A stretch of 64,000 bases of DNA from Exiguobacterium sp. RIT594 (GTDB lineage Bacteria; Bacillota; Bacilli; Exiguobacteriales; Exiguobacteriaceae): positions 248,001 through 312,000 of the forward strand of contig NZ_QPKF01000001.1 in the NCBI RefSeq assembly GCF_003339585.1, read 5' to 3'. Position 1 is the stretch's first letter; every line of letters begins with the position of its first letter. This document shows, piece by piece, positions 37,090 to 46,587 of the stretch. Position numbers and translations under genes: made by a program. The notes under the pieces were generated by a model, which worked only from the letters and a program-made list of their open reading frames with translations, ran no database searches and had not been told where the DNA came from.

Positions 37090-37136
37090 GTACACAGGCA
37101 AAAGCGGGTAAAGGATTGAAAAAGGAGGGATTCATC

Positions 37137-37703
37137 ATGCGTGATATCGTCTATTCTTTTCAAGTCTCGCTCGACGGCTACATCGAGGATGCATCGGGCA
37201 GCATCACCTTTGCGTCACCGGATGCGGAACTGCATCAGTACTTCAATGATTATGAAAAAGCATTTGATACCCATGTGTACGGCCGTCGTCTGTATGAGAT
37301 GATGCACTACTGGGAAACAGCCGATCAGGAAGATGAACCGATCATCATCGAGTATGCGAAAACATGGCAGGCCCTTGAAAAAGTCGTCTTCTCGCAAACG
37401 TTGACGGCCGTCGAGGGCAATGCCCGTCTTGCGACCCGGCCGCTTGCCGAGGAACTCGCGGCATTAAAGCAGGCACCCGGCAAACAGATTGCGATCGGCG
37501 GGGCGACCCTTGCCGCGGAAGCCATCCGTTTGGATTTGGTGGACTGTTATCATGTCGTCATCTATCCCGTCTTACTCGGTGGAGGGAAACGAATGTTTCC
37601 GCTGTTTGAGCAATCGTTGTCCTTACAGCTTGTAGATCAACAGACCTTTGCTTCCGGTTGCATCGCCTTGACGTATGAACGGATTCGAACCAACTCTTTA
37701 TGA
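37137..37703 (+). CDS. Dihydrofolate reductase-like (RibD C-terminal) protein
   Basis: A 188-residue protein of the DHFR/RibD-C family, which bind NADPH and reduce pteridine-like compounds; the true substrate is unknown. Typical segments are YSFQVSLDGYIED at the N-terminus, VYGRRLYEMM near 42, IAIGGATLAAEAI near 120 and YPVLLGGGKRMFP near 147. The start is ATG 37137, 8 nt after AAGGAGGG; TTG 37116 in frame lies within that site. Monocistronic. Confidence 0.85.
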   Translation: MRDIVYSFQVSLDGYIEDASGSITFASPDAELHQYFNDYEKAFDTHVYGRRLYEMMHYWETADQEDEPIIIEYAKTWQALEKVVFSQTLTAVEGNARLATRPLAEELAALKQAPGKQIAIGGATLAAEAIRLDLVDCYHVVIYPVLLGGGKRMFPLFEQSLSLQLVDQQTFASGCIALTYERIRTNSL

Positions 37704-37720
37704 TCATTAATGAATCCATG

Positions 37721-37779
37721 AAACAAGCAGTCTTTTTCTCCTTATTTTTCAAGGAGTAGGAAGGAATTGCTTGTTTTTT
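37721..37779 (+). terminator. Terminator after DHFR-like gene
   Basis: AAACAAGCA (37721-37729) pairs with TGCTTGTTT (37768-37776) around an inner CTCCTT/AAGGAG stem, then further T. Confidence 0.75.
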
Positions 37780-37885
37780 ATATGGAGACACACGTGTTTT
37801 CCAAGAAGAGTCTTGAAGAAGAAATTCACGATTCCGCTATGCTATGATGAACAATAAGCAGAGAAAACGGAACGGAGGGAGCAGG

Positions 37886-38731
37886 ATGATTTATGTCGGC
37901 GTGACCGGTTGGGGCGATCATGACAGCCTCTACCCGACACCACAGGACCGGAAAGAGAAGCTCGCCGCTTATGCGGGACACTTTCCGGCAGTCGAAGTTG
38001 ATTCCACGTATTATGCGATTCAACCGGAACGCAACTACCAAAAGTGGGTTTCGGAAACACCGGATGATTTCCGGTTCATCGTCAAGGTCCACCGGGCGAT
38101 GAGCGGTCATGACCGGGAAAACAAGGATCCACTCGGTCCCATCTTTGAACAGTATCTCGCTTCGATCGAACCGATGCGGCAAAGTGGCAAGATTGCCGCG
38201 ATTCTCGTCCAACTGCCACCGTGGTTTGACGTCAGCAAAGTACACCTTGAATATCTTCAGACGATTCGGAAGTCGCTTGCCGGCCTCCCTGTCGCAATCG
38301 AATTTCGGAATCCGTCCTGGTATTCGGACGCCTACCAGGAACGAACGCTCCGGTTCTTAGCCGAGCATCAGTTTATTCATACGATTTGTGATGAGCCGCA
38401 GACGGAAGACGGATCGGTGCCCTTCGTCCCGGTCGTCACACAGGAGACAGCATTTGTGCGTTTGCACGGCCGAAACGTCGCCGGATGGCTGAAGAAGCCT
38501 GGACAAAGCAGTGAGGACTGGCGGAAAGTCCGGTGTCTATACCGTTATTCCGAAGAAGAATTACAAGAGTTAGCCTTACATATCCGTTCACTTGCCGAAC
38601 AGGCAAAAGACGTGTATGTTTTCTTTAATAACAACTCGGCAGGGGATGCCGTACCGAATGCGAAACGTCTCATCGAGATTTTAGGTCTCGATTATGAATC
38701 GCTCGCGCCCCGGCAAATTTCACTGTTTTAA
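37886..38731 (+). CDS. yunF: DUF72 family protein (YunF-like)
   Basis: A 281-residue TIM-barrel protein of the DUF72 family, function unknown. The N-terminus IYVGVTGWGDHDSLYP, the EVDSTYY segment near residue 36 and VYVFFNNNSAGDAVPNA near the C-terminus are family hallmarks. The ATG at 37886 has GGAGGGAGC upstream; 14 extra in-frame residues back to 37844 are not conserved. It precedes yunD by 20 bp, so the two are one operon, as neighbours in B. subtilis. Confidence 0.88.
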   Translation: MIYVGVTGWGDHDSLYPTPQDRKEKLAAYAGHFPAVEVDSTYYAIQPERNYQKWVSETPDDFRFIVKVHRAMSGHDRENKDPLGPIFEQYLASIEPMRQSGKIAAILVQLPPWFDVSKVHLEYLQTIRKSLAGLPVAIEFRNPSWYSDAYQERTLRFLAEHQFIHTICDEPQTEDGSVPFVPVVTQETAFVRLHGRNVAGWLKKPGQSSEDWRKVRCLYRYSEEELQELALHIRSLAEQAKDVYVFFNNNSAGDAVPNAKRLIEILGLDYESLAPRQISLF

Positions 38732-38751
38732 TACCTGGAGGAGGCTTAAGC

Positions 38752-40047
38752 GTGAAGTTACACGTCATTCATTATAACGATCTGCATTCACACTTTGATA
38801 TGTGGCCTCGCTATATGTCGTTTATGAAAGAACACCGGACATATGACTCCCTTGTCTTTGACTTGGGAGACCATGCCGACCGGGTTGCACCAGCAACGGA
38901 AGCGACGCAAGGAAAAATTAATACCCATCTCTTAAACGAATTATCACCGACGGCTGTCACGATCGGAAACAATGAGGGCATTACGTTTCCACATGACTGG
39001 TTGGCGGAATTATACAGAGATGCGACGTTCCCGGTGCTTGTCTCGAACTTGTCGGCCCCATTCGCGAAAGCCGGTATGATTCAGGAATTACCGACTGGGA
39101 AAGTCGGTATTTTTGGACTGACAGCACCGTATTATGAATTATATGATTTACTCGGCTGGTCGATTGAAAATCCGTTCGAAGCAGCGGCTCGCGAGATCGA
39201 AGCGTTGCGGGATCAGGTCGATGTGCTGATCTGTCTGAGTCATCTAGGTTTTTATCAGGATGAAGACTTGGCGGAACGGTTCCCGGAACTGGACTTGATC
39301 ATCGGATCGCATACGCATCACGTTCTCGATGACGGCGTCGTCCGGAACGGTGTACTGATTGCCCAGGCGGGGAAACACGGACAGTATGCGGGTGAGATTT
39401 ATCTGAATACAGATACGGGCGAAAAAGAAGCGGTTCTCCATCCGCTCGAGTCCTATTCGGCGGACGAAGCAACAGCCGTTCTGCTCGATAAGGAGCAGTA
39501 CTTGGCGGAACGTCAGATGAAACAACCGATTGGCCGGACATCAGGTCTAGCGAATGACTGGTTTAATCCATCGCCGTTCACGCAGCTGCTCGCTGACACG
39601 ATGCGCGATTGGTGTCAGGCGGACCTCGCCTGTGTGCCGGCCGGCATGCTGCTTGGTTCCTTGTCCCCTGGACCGGTTTCGTCTTACGATTTACACCGGC
39701 TTTGTCCTCATCCGATTAATCCGTGTAAGGTGACGATGACCGGAAGTGAATTAAAACAATTCATTGCCGAAGTCGATACAGACCGCTTTGAACAGCTAAA
39801 AGTCCGCGGACTCGGTTTCCGGGGGAAACTGATGGGCAAGATGCATTATGCCGGAAACCGTCAACATCTGGATGAGGCAAAACATTACACCGTGGTCCTT
39901 CCGGATATGTTTACATTTGGTCCTTTATTTCCGGAAATCAAAGAAATGCCGAAAGAATATTTCATGCCGGAATTGTTACGGGATCTGCTCTTTGATCGCC
40001 TATCGGAGAAGTCAGAATTTGGTGAATTACCCATCCGCAAACACTGA
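38752..40047 (+). CDS. yunD: Metallophosphoesterase / 5'-nucleotidase family protein (YunD-like)
   Basis: A 431-residue calcineurin-like phosphoesterase with a C-terminal 5'-nucleotidase domain. Metal motifs are NDLHSHFD at residues 9-16, DLGDHAD near 43, GNNEG near 74, SHLGF near 163 and GSHTHH near 184. There is no signal peptide, so it is cytoplasmic, unlike secreted UshA. The substrate is unknown. The start is GTG 38752, 8 nt after GGAGGAGG. Cotranscribed with yunF. Confidence 0.88.
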   Translation: MKLHVIHYNDLHSHFDMWPRYMSFMKEHRTYDSLVFDLGDHADRVAPATEATQGKINTHLLNELSPTAVTIGNNEGITFPHDWLAELYRDATFPVLVSNLSAPFAKAGMIQELPTGKVGIFGLTAPYYELYDLLGWSIENPFEAAAREIEALRDQVDVLICLSHLGFYQDEDLAERFPELDLIIGSHTHHVLDDGVVRNGVLIAQAGKHGQYAGEIYLNTDTGEKEAVLHPLESYSADEATAVLLDKEQYLAERQMKQPIGRTSGLANDWFNPSPFTQLLADTMRDWCQADLACVPAGMLLGSLSPGPVSSYDLHRLCPHPINPCKVTMTGSELKQFIAEVDTDRFEQLKVRGLGFRGKLMGKMHYAGNRQHLDEAKHYTVVLPDMFTFGPLFPEIKEMPKEYFMPELLRDLLFDRLSEKSEFGELPIRKH

Positions 40048-40110
40048 ATATTTGTTATACTGTAACAGAAATCAGGTCAGTTTTTTACGGATAAAGGGGG
40101 AAACCGATTC

Positions 40111-41010
40111 ATGGGACGCGGAGAGATACAACGTAAACCAGAATGGCTGAAAATCAAGCTGAACACGAATGAGACTTACACAGAACTCAAAAGTATGATG
40201 CGTGAAAAAAAGCTTCACACGGTATGTGAGGAAGCAAAATGTCCGAACATTCACGAGTGTTGGGCGGTTCGTCGGACGGCGACATTCATGATTCTTGGAA
40301 GCATTTGTACACGGGCCTGCCGTTTTTGTGCCGTGACGACAGGACGTCCAAATGAACTTGACTTAGAAGAACCGAAACGCGTAGCGGAATCCGTTCGTCT
40401 GATGAATCTGAAGCATGCCGTCATTACAGCGGTTGCACGTGATGATTTAAATGATTTCGGGGCAGGGGTATATGCGGAGACGGTACGGGAAGTCCGTCGC
40501 ATGAACCCGGAAACATCGATTGAAGTTTTACCATCCGACATGGGTGGGAACTTCGAGGCGTTGCAGACGCTGATTGAAGCCAAGCCGGACATCATGAACC
40601 ATAACATCGAGACGGTTCGCCGTCTGACACCAACCGTCCGGGCGAAAGCGACATACGACCGAACACTCGAATTCCTGCGCCGTTCAAAAGAACTGGCTCC
40701 TGAAATTCCGACGAAATCAAGTCTGATGTTGGGTCTTGGGGAGACATGGGAAGAAATCCTGCAGACGATGGACGATCTTCGTGCCAATGACGTTGATATC
40801 ATGACGATTGGTCAATACCTGCAACCAACGAAAAAACATTTGGATGTCATCAAGTACTACACACCACAAGAGTTTGCCGAACTCAAGCAGATTGCGCTCG
40901 GAAAAGGCTTTTCACATTGTGAAGCCGGTCCGCTTGTCCGTTCGTCGTATCATGCCGACGAACAGGTCAACGCTGCGAAAAAAAATAAAGCCGCTTTACC
41001 GATTGATTGA
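40111..41010 (+). CDS. lipA: Lipoyl synthase
   Basis: Radical SAM enzyme that inserts two sulfurs into octanoyl chains on E2 or GcvH domains. The 299-residue protein has both clusters visible: [12 protein letters not shown] near residue 39 (auxiliary cluster) and CTRACRFC near 68 (radical SAM CxxxCxxC), with the C-terminal RSSYHAD. It needs Fe-S clusters from the SUF genes and works on GcvH (both in this window). AAAGGGGGA precedes the ATG. Terminated just downstream. Confidence 0.97.
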   Translation: MGRGEIQRKPEWLKIKLNTNETYTELKSMMREKKLHTVCEEAKCPNIHECWAVRRTATFMILGSICTRACRFCAVTTGRPNELDLEEPKRVAESVRLMNLKHAVITAVARDDLNDFGAGVYAETVREVRRMNPETSIEVLPSDMGGNFEALQTLIEAKPDIMNHNIETVRRLTPTVRAKATYDRTLEFLRRSKELAPEIPTKSSLMLGLGETWEEILQTMDDLRANDVDIMTIGQYLQPTKKHLDVIKYYTPQEFAELKQIALGKGFSHCEAGPLVRSSYHADEQVNAAKKNKAALPID

Positions 41011-41019
41011 TACCGACAG

Positions 41020-41050
41020 ACCGTCCACGCCACGTGCGAGGACGGTTTTC
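41020..41050 (+). terminator. Terminator of lipA
   Basis: ACCGTCC (41020-41026) pairs with GGACGGT (41040-41046), then TTT. Confidence 0.7.
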
Positions 41051-41114
41051 TGCTGTCTGACGATTCGTTTTCAAGTATGATTATGGTAAGATAAAGGAAG
41101 CAGGGGGTGGAAAA

Positions 41115-41495
41115 ATGATACAAGTCAATCGTGAAAGATATGAAATCGTGGAAGAAAAAAGAGAAGGATTCAACGAAGAAGCATTCATCGGACGTTTCAG
41201 TGATGTTCTCGAGAAATATGATTATATCGTCGGAGACTGGGGGCACGGACAGTTGCGGCTCCGCGGTTTTTATGAGGACAATCACGAAAAAGCAACCTTT
41301 GATACGAAAATCTCCCACGTGGCGGATTATTTGTACGAGTATTGCAATTTCGGCTGTGCTTATTTTATCGTCAAACGGATGGAATTCGTAGAAGGAGAAG
41401 AAGCACCACCTCGCTTCGACGGATCTTCGGCGAATACGTTAAAACTGAAACGGAAGTTTTCGGCAGCGAAAGAAGAGACAAAAGAAGAACAGTAA
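41115..41495 (+). CDS. yutD: YutD family protein (DUF1027)
   Basis: A 126-residue protein of the small conserved Bacillota family YutD; function unknown. The conserved part YDYIVGDWGHGQLRLRGFY is seen near residue 38 (as IVGDWGHGQLRLRGF), then YEYCNFGCAYFIVKR near residue 77; the last 25 residues are low-complexity and acidic. AGGGGGTGG precedes the ATG. It lies beside lipA as in B. subtilis. Confidence 0.88.
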   Translation: MIQVNRERYEIVEEKREGFNEEAFIGRFSDVLEKYDYIVGDWGHGQLRLRGFYEDNHEKATFDTKISHVADYLYEYCNFGCAYFIVKRMEFVEGEEAPPRFDGSSANTLKLKRKFSAAKEETKEEQ

Positions 41496-41579
41496 TCAAA
41501 ATGACATCTGAAAAGACGTTTCTGATTGGGTGATTTCGGCTAATAATATAGTATCACGCACCTATAGGGGGAACTATCC

Positions 41580-42032
41580 ATGAGAATCGTCGGGATTTAC
41601 AAGTCTGTACCAGAAGTTGTCAGTGCTGTTCATGATTTACGTGTCGCAGGTGTTGTATCAACAGATTTGAAAGTCGTTGCCCATGATCGCTATGATCTGG
41701 AACAGATCGAGGAATTGGCCGATTTGAACAATCATCAAACATCAACACGTCTGTCGCAGGAAGAACATATGAATCTGTGGCAGGAGATCAAAGGGATCTT
41801 TAAAAAAGACAGCGCCGGTCCTTCTTCACACAGCGACGTTCTCGAAGCAAGTGGATTAACGAAAGATGATGTCAACCGTGCCAATAAAGCAGCGGAAGAG
41901 GGACAATTCGTCTTACTCGTCGGCGATGAAGCGGATCAACACTCGGAACGCAAAGCCCATGATGAATCCGACAATACGAATGTCTTCAGCGGTCCAAACA
42001 CACTCAACGAGCGTAACGACCGGTTACTGTAA
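41580..42032 (+). CDS. General stress protein, YflT domain
   Basis: A 150-residue cytoplasmic protein with an N-terminal YflT (heat-induced stress protein) domain: RIVGIYKSVPEVVSAVHDL and SSDLKVVAHD-like strands, seen here as TDLKVVAHDRYD. The C-terminal 40 residues are hydrophilic. Members in Bacillus belong to the SigB regulon, but I see no convincing SigB promoter here; a TTGGGT-17-TAGTAT sequence at about 41526-41554 is the better candidate. TAGGGGG precedes the ATG. Confidence 0.82.
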   Translation: MRIVGIYKSVPEVVSAVHDLRVAGVVSTDLKVVAHDRYDLEQIEELADLNNHQTSTRLSQEEHMNLWQEIKGIFKKDSAGPSSHSDVLEASGLTKDDVNRANKAAEEGQFVLLVGDEADQHSERKAHDESDNTNVFSGPNTLNERNDRLL

Positions 42033-42036
42033 TCAG

Positions 42037-42074
42037 AAAACAGCCAACTCCCTTCGGGAATTGGCTGTTTTTTT
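42037..42074. terminator. Bidirectional terminator
   Basis: CAGCCAACTCCC and GGGAATTGGCTG form a 12-bp stem with one mismatch and a TTCG loop; T runs on both strands serve the stress gene and the DUF3055 gene. Confidence 0.88.
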
Positions 42075-42076
42075 GC

Positions 42077-42352
42077 TTATAATCCGATGTAGTCGCGTAA
42101 GTATCCTTCAAGTTCATCCGCCGCTTCATCCTCGAGATCAAAGGCATGAGCGATATAGCCGGGTTCATCAAAGTCATCCGGACCGATGATGGCAAACCGG
42201 TTGGATAAGAGATTCAACACTAAAATCTTTCCGAAAAAATGTTCGGAATGGGTGATCGCTAAATCAAACCGGCTCGTCTCACCAATCCAGCAAACGAATC
42301 GGGTTTTGGTCTGTTCGACGTCATCATATAAAAAATCGCGTTCTTGCATCAT
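42077..42352 (-). CDS. DUF3055 family protein
   Basis: A 91-residue acidic cytoplasmic protein of the DUF3055 (SAV0927-like) family, function unknown. Family features are the N-terminal LYDDVEQTKTRFVCWIG, the central THSEHFFGKILVLNL and GPDDFDEPGYI. Start ATG 42352 lies 8 nt after GAGGGA. It is 36 bp downstream of glpX with no terminator between, so they are probably cotranscribed. Confidence 0.8.
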   Translation of the reverse strand: MMQERDFLYDDVEQTKTRFVCWIGETSRFDLAITHSEHFFGKILVLNLLSNRFAIIGPDDFDEPGYIAHAFDLEDEAADELEGYLRDYIGL

Positions 42353-42388
42353 CTGTCAGTTCCCTCATTTCCTTCATCTCTGCTTAGA

Positions 42389-43369
42389 TTAAAGGGTTTG
42401 GGGAACCTTTTGCAAGTACGGTTTACGTGACAGGCTGTGTTCAGCGATGACTTTCCGGATCGTCCGTGTTTTAGACCGCATGACGAGTGATGTCGTCTCG
42501 ACGATATCATCTGTCAGGAAGCGGACGCCGTCGAGCATTTCACCTGTCGTCACGCCTGTTGCTGCGAAGATGCAGTCGTCACTTTTGATCAGATCATCAA
42601 GCGTCAACAATTGCAACGGATCCGCAAGCCCCATCCGGATGACGCGTGCTGTTTCTTCCTCGTTCATCGGGTGCAGACGTGCCTGCATATCGCCGCCCAT
42701 TGCTTTGACGGCAGCTGCTGTGATGACGCCTTCCGGTGCCCCACCGGTTCCAATGAAGATATCGATGCCCGTTGATGGTGAGAGCGGAGCGATTCCGGCT
42801 GATACATCGCCGTCTTCAAACAGACGGACACGTGCGCCGACACGCATTGCCGCTTCCCGGAAGTGGTCATGGCGCGGACGATCCTGCATGATGACCGTGA
42901 CATCTTCAATCCTTTTCTGATTTAGTTCTGCTGCTTTTTGAATGATGACTTCAAGCGGATCGTCAAGTGAGACATGTCCTTTTAAGTTTGGTCCGACTGT
43001 CAGTTTATCCATATACATATCCGGTGCGTGTAACAATGCTCCCTGGTCAGCGACCGCGATGACGACCATGGCGTTACCGAGACCTTTTGCCACGATGTTC
43101 GTTCCTTCGAGCGGATCGACGGCGATATCGACGATAGGACCGCTTGTCGTACCAACTTTTTCGCCGATGAATAACATCGGTGCTTCGTCGAGTTCCCCTT
43201 CACCGATGACGACTGTTCCTGCCATGTTGACCGTGTTCAAGACTTCGCGCATGGCTGTTGTTGCCGCATCATCGGCTTCGTTTTTCTTCCCCCGGCCAAT
43301 CCATTTGGCGGATGCCAGTGCAGCTGCTTCTGTTGCTCGGACGATTTCTAGTGCTAATTCGCGTTCCAT
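42389..43369 (-). CDS. glpX: Fructose-1,6-bisphosphatase class II
   Basis: Gluconeogenic phosphatase that converts fructose 1,6-bisphosphate to fructose 6-phosphate. The 326-residue GlpX protein has the metal and substrate motifs VIGEGELDEAPML, AVDPLEGTN near residue 84, and GTGGAPEGVITAAAVKAMGG near 205 (parts: GGAPEGVITAAA). The ATG at 43369 follows GGAGGTTATTC. It is divergent from yutE. Confidence 0.95.
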   Translation of the reverse strand: MERELALEIVRATEAAALASAKWIGRGKKNEADDAATTAMREVLNTVNMAGTVVIGEGELDEAPMLFIGEKVGTTSGPIVDIAVDPLEGTNIVAKGLGNAMVVIAVADQGALLHAPDMYMDKLTVGPNLKGHVSLDDPLEVIIQKAAELNQKRIEDVTVIMQDRPRHDHFREAAMRVGARVRLFEDGDVSAGIAPLSPSTGIDIFIGTGGAPEGVITAAAVKAMGGDMQARLHPMNEEETARVIRMGLADPLQLLTLDDLIKSDDCIFAATGVTTGEMLDGVRFLTDDIVETTSLVMRSKTRTIRKVIAEHSLSRKPYLQKVPQTL

Positions 43370-43523
43370 CTATGAATAACCTCCAAGTCACCTAATGTGA
43401 CATACTATTTTCGTAAAAATCTAAATTGAGGATAACACATTGCGCAATGTGATGCAAACAGCCTTTCTGCTTTTCATGTTTCGCCGATAGAGCTAAAATG
43501 AAGGGTGTGAGGGGGAATGGAAG

Positions 43524-43967
43524 ATGTATTTTGTGAATCGTGAAAAGATTGAACAAACCGTGGTTTGTTTGGAAACGGCATTGCGTCAAAGTAAAGAGTT
43601 AACGGGGGATGCTTTGACGGTTTCACTGGCGTGGGAACGGATTGGATTTTTAGTGATTGAAAGCATCATCGACATCGGAAACAGTATGATTGATGGTTTC
43701 ATCATGCGTGATCCGGGAAGTTATGAAGATATCGTCATGATTTTAGAAGATGAGCGGGTCATCGACGCTTCACTTGCGACGAGTTTGAAGCGCATCGTGG
43801 CACTCCGGACACAAATCGTCCGTGAATTTACGACATCAAGTACAGCGGAAATCCGCAACGTTTTGTTTGAGGAAGAAACACAATTACGTCGTTTCCCGGA
43901 CGCGGTCCGACATTATCTAGAGACAGAACTCGGACCCGTCTCGGCATTTTTACCAAATGAGGAGTGA
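43524..43967 (+). CDS. yutE: DUF86/HepT-like protein (YutE-like)
   Basis: A 147-residue all-helical protein of the HepT/DUF86 superfamily. HepT toxins carry an R-x(4-6)-H-Y active motif; here the C-terminus has RRFPDAVRHYLE, which preserves it. There is no MNT antitoxin gene beside it, and the stand-alone YutE lineage is conserved in Bacillota next to yutF, so a toxin role is not indicated. GAGGGGGAATGG precedes the ATG. Six bases separate it from yutF. Confidence 0.83.
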   Translation: MYFVNREKIEQTVVCLETALRQSKELTGDALTVSLAWERIGFLVIESIIDIGNSMIDGFIMRDPGSYEDIVMILEDERVIDASLATSLKRIVALRTQIVREFTTSSTAEIRNVLFEEETQLRRFPDAVRHYLETELGPVSAFLPNEE

Positions 43968-43973
43968 GTCAGC

Positions 43974-44738
43974 ATGAAGGCAAAAGGCTATTTATTTGAT
44001 TTAGACGGTACGATGTATAACGGGACAGAACCCGTCAAAGAAGCGGTTGATTTCGTCAACCGGTTGCAGGAAGAAGATGTACCGTATCTGTTCGTTACGA
44101 ATAATGCTTCGATGACGGCAGAAGCCGTCGCTGAGAAATTACGCGGCATGGGTGTTCACTCGAACGCGGAACATGTCTTAACCAGTGCGATGGCGACAGG
44201 TCGCTACATCGCAGAACTCGATCCGGGTGCGAAAGTCTATGCCATCGGAGAAGGCGGATTGATTGATGCTCTTGAGCGTCAAGGCTTACAAGTCGTTGCG
44301 GATGAGCATGCCGATTATGTCGTGATTGGTCTTGACCGTCAGATCACGTATGAGAAGTTAGCGATCGGAGCCCTCGCGATTCGGGCCGGCGCCCGTTTTA
44401 TCTCGACGAACGGAGATATCGCGATTCCGACAGAGCGCGGCTTCTTACCGGGGAACGGGGCGTTGACATCGGTGTTACGCGTGACGACGGAAAAAGAACC
44501 GTTTTATATCGGGAAACCGGAACCGGTCATGGTCAATATTGCGGCTGAGATGATCGGTCTTGCGAAAGAAGATCTCATCATGGTCGGCGATAATTACCAT
44601 ACCGACATTTTATTCGGGATCAACGGCGGTATCCGGACGATGCATGTCAACTCCGGCGTTCATACACCGGTCTTCATTCAAGGACAGGATGCCCAACCGA
44701 CGTACATGGTCGATACGTTGGCAGAATGGATTCTTTAA
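43974..44738 (+). CDS. yutF: NagD-like HAD phosphatase (YutF-like)
   Basis: A 254-residue class IIA HAD-superfamily phosphatase. The nucleophile motif GYLFDLDGTMYNG is at residues 5-17, motif II VTNNAS near 42, the lysine in YIGKPEPVM near 182, and MVGDNYHTDILFG near 203. The natural substrate is unknown (nucleotide or sugar phosphates are typical). It is cotranscribed with yutE and followed by a bidirectional terminator. Confidence 0.9.
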   Translation: MKAKGYLFDLDGTMYNGTEPVKEAVDFVNRLQEEDVPYLFVTNNASMTAEAVAEKLRGMGVHSNAEHVLTSAMATGRYIAELDPGAKVYAIGEGGLIDALERQGLQVVADEHADYVVIGLDRQITYEKLAIGALAIRAGARFISTNGDIAIPTERGFLPGNGALTSVLRVTTEKEPFYIGKPEPVMVNIAAEMIGLAKEDLIMVGDNYHTDILFGINGGIRTMHVNSGVHTPVFIQGQDAQPTYMVDTLAEWIL

Positions 44739-44740
44739 AC

Positions 44741-44777
44741 AAAAAAATCCCCATTGACGGATGTCAGTGGGGATTTT
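44741..44777. terminator. Bidirectional terminator
   Basis: AAAATCCCCATTGAC and GTCAGTGGGGATTTT form a stem with at most one mismatch around GGAT; A/T runs on both sides serve yutF and yutI. Confidence 0.88.
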
Positions 44778-44783
44778 ACTTCA

Positions 44784-45011
44784 TTAGAAAACTTGTTCGA
44801 CTTCAACGACGCCGGCTACTTCTTCAAGCAGGGCACGTTCGATACCAGCTTTCAGTGTGATTGTTGAACTTGGGCAGCTGCCGCAAGCTCCCATCAAACG
44901 GAGTTTGACGATACCATCTTCTACATCTACGAGTTCAACGTCTCCTCCGTCACGAAGAAGGAACGGACGCAATTTTTCGAGTACTTCGTTTACTTGATCA
45001 AACATTTCCAT
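44784..45011 (-). CDS. yutI: NifU C-terminal domain Fe-S protein (YutI-like)
   Basis: A small (75-residue) Nfu-type iron-sulfur carrier with the CGSCPSS cluster motif and the family N-terminus [18 protein letters not shown]. It probably delivers clusters made by the SUF system. The start is uncertain: ATG 45011 (MEMFDQV) is preferred; ATG 45023 lies directly against the AAAGGA site and would be too close. Confidence 0.9.
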   Translation of the reverse strand: MEMFDQVNEVLEKLRPFLLRDGGDVELVDVEDGIVKLRLMGACGSCPSSTITLKAGIERALLEEVAGVVEVEQVF

Positions 45012-45121
45012 GCGTAAACACATCCTTTCTTATAGAATCATTGTAACAGGGTTGAAAAATGTTCTCAATCTGGAAAACTTGTATACTAAAAAAGAAGTGT
45101 AACAAATAGGGGGGACCACAG

Positions 45122-45427
45122 ATGGAAATCAAGGTATATGGGGCGGCACAGACGTGTCCGAGTTGCGTCGGGGCACCAAGTTCAGAGGAGACATACAGTT
45201 GGCTGCAGGCCGTTCTTGGACGGAAGTACGAGACGGCATTGACTTTTGAATATGTGGATTTCGAAGCGGCACCGGTCGAGGATGAATGGATTACGGCTCT
45301 TCAGGACGATGTTTATTTTTATCCGCTTGTTCTGCTTGACGGTGAGATGGTCGATGAAGGATACGTCCAGTTGAAAAAAATCACGCAGGCAATTGACAGA
45401 AGACTTGAAAAAACGGCCCCGGAATGA
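45122..45427 (+). CDS. yuzD: YuzD family protein (DUF1462)
   Basis: A 101-residue thioredoxin-like protein of the YuzD family with CPSC at residues 12-15 after the strand EIKVYGA. A proline after DVYFYP and a second strand VLLDGEMVDEG complete the fold. Role unknown; neighbours are Fe-S and NADH proteins. TAGGGGGG precedes the ATG. Confidence 0.87.
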   Translation: MEIKVYGAAQTCPSCVGAPSSEETYSWLQAVLGRKYETALTFEYVDFEAAPVEDEWITALQDDVYFYPLVLLDGEMVDEGYVQLKKITQAIDRRLEKTAPE

Positions 45428-45441
45428 CCGGCGCCGTTTTT
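45408..45441. terminator. Terminator between yuzD and yutJ
   Basis: AACGGCCCCGG and CCGGCGCCGTT form a stem with one mismatch; T run on the plus side, A run on the minus side. It overlaps the end of yuzD. Confidence 0.82.
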
Positions 45442-45442
45442 C

Positions 45443-46495
45443 TTATTTAATTTTTTTATGTTTCCAGAGCACACCGGACTTCAGAAGACGTGGAACTTTC
45501 CCTGTCAACGCCTGTTTCCCCATGACGATGCCGAAGCCGTCTGACTTTCCAAGTGATCCGAGCATACCGCGCAATTTGATTTCCGGCAGTTTCGGTAATG
45601 TCTTGCCGGCCCATTTTGCCTGCAGGACATCGACGACCTGATCCGCTTGATGCTCCGCAAGCTGACCGCTTGGCGCATACGGGAGACTGGCACAATCCCC
45701 GATGACGAACACATTTTCATGTTCCGGCACGTGGTGGTGTTCCGTCAGCTTGATCCGTCCGCCGCTGTCAGCTTCAAAACCAAGATCACGGACGACTTTA
45801 ACCGGTTGCGTACCCGCTGTCCAAATCGTTAAGTTCGATGGATAGGCGTCATCCCCGTTTTGAACATCATCCGCCGTGACGAAGGTGACGTTCGAGTTAT
45901 TGATGACTTCGACGTCATGCTCCTCGAACCATTCCTGGACGTAGGTCGACACTTTATCCGAGAGGAAGGACAGAACGGACGGTCCCCGGTCGAATAGGCG
46001 AATTTTCAAATCTTTCCGGCTTTCGTGCAGTTCACTCGCGAGCTCGACTCCGGATAATCCGGCTCCGACGATGGAAACGATCGCACCGGGTGAAAGTCCA
46101 CAAATCGCCTGTTGTGTTTTCCGTGACTCTTCGAGTGTCTGGATGCTGTAAGTAAACTCTTGTGCCCCCGGTATGTTATGGTATTTATCTTCACAACCTA
46201 AGGCGATGATCAAATCATCATAAAACAATTCCGTTCCGTCTTGCAGGTGAACGGAGTTCGTCTCTGGTGAAATCTTTACGACATGTCCATACTTATATGA
46301 GAGATGTTCCCCTTCCGGAAACGCGATCCGGACATCCCGGTCCGACAATGTTCCGGCAGCAAGTGCATAGTACTCTGTTTTTAACGCGTGGTACGGTAAA
46401 CGATCGACGAGCGTCACAGCGACATCTTCATCCTTGAATCGTTCACAAATCCGCATGCCACCATATCCGCCACCTAAAACAACCAGTTGCTTCAT
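45443..46495 (-). CDS. yutJ: NADH dehydrogenase-like FAD oxidoreductase (YutJ-like)
   Basis: A 350-residue two-dinucleotide-domain flavoprotein of the NDH-2 family. FAD motif VVLGGGYGGMRICE at residues 5-18, NAD motif SIVGAGLSGVELASEL near 142 and the FAD loop VFVIGDCASLPY near 268 are clear. It is shorter than respiratory NDH-2 (about 400) and its C-terminal tail is reduced, so membrane binding is uncertain. The electron acceptor is unknown. Convergent with yuzD and divergent from yuzB. Confidence 0.87.
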   Translation of the reverse strand: MKQLVVLGGGYGGMRICERFKDEDVAVTLVDRLPYHALKTEYYALAAGTLSDRDVRIAFPEGEHLSYKYGHVVKISPETNSVHLQDGTELFYDDLIIALGCEDKYHNIPGAQEFTYSIQTLEESRKTQQAICGLSPGAIVSIVGAGLSGVELASELHESRKDLKIRLFDRGPSVLSFLSDKVSTYVQEWFEEHDVEVINNSNVTFVTADDVQNGDDAYPSNLTIWTAGTQPVKVVRDLGFEADSGGRIKLTEHHHVPEHENVFVIGDCASLPYAPSGQLAEHQADQVVDVLQAKWAGKTLPKLPEIKLRGMLGSLGKSDGFGIVMGKQALTGKVPRLLKSGVLWKHKKIK

Positions 46496-46587
46496 AACTT
46501 AAAATCCCCCTTAGTTCCCCTAAATCAGTCTGACCTTGTATAATACGACATGAGGAAAGATAATTCCTGCCTGAAGGAGGAAAAAAA

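Noticed and set aside
43524-43967. HepT-MNT toxin-antitoxin module
   Set aside because: No nucleotidyltransferase antitoxin adjoins; YutE-type stand-alone proteins are conserved housekeeping neighbours of yutF.
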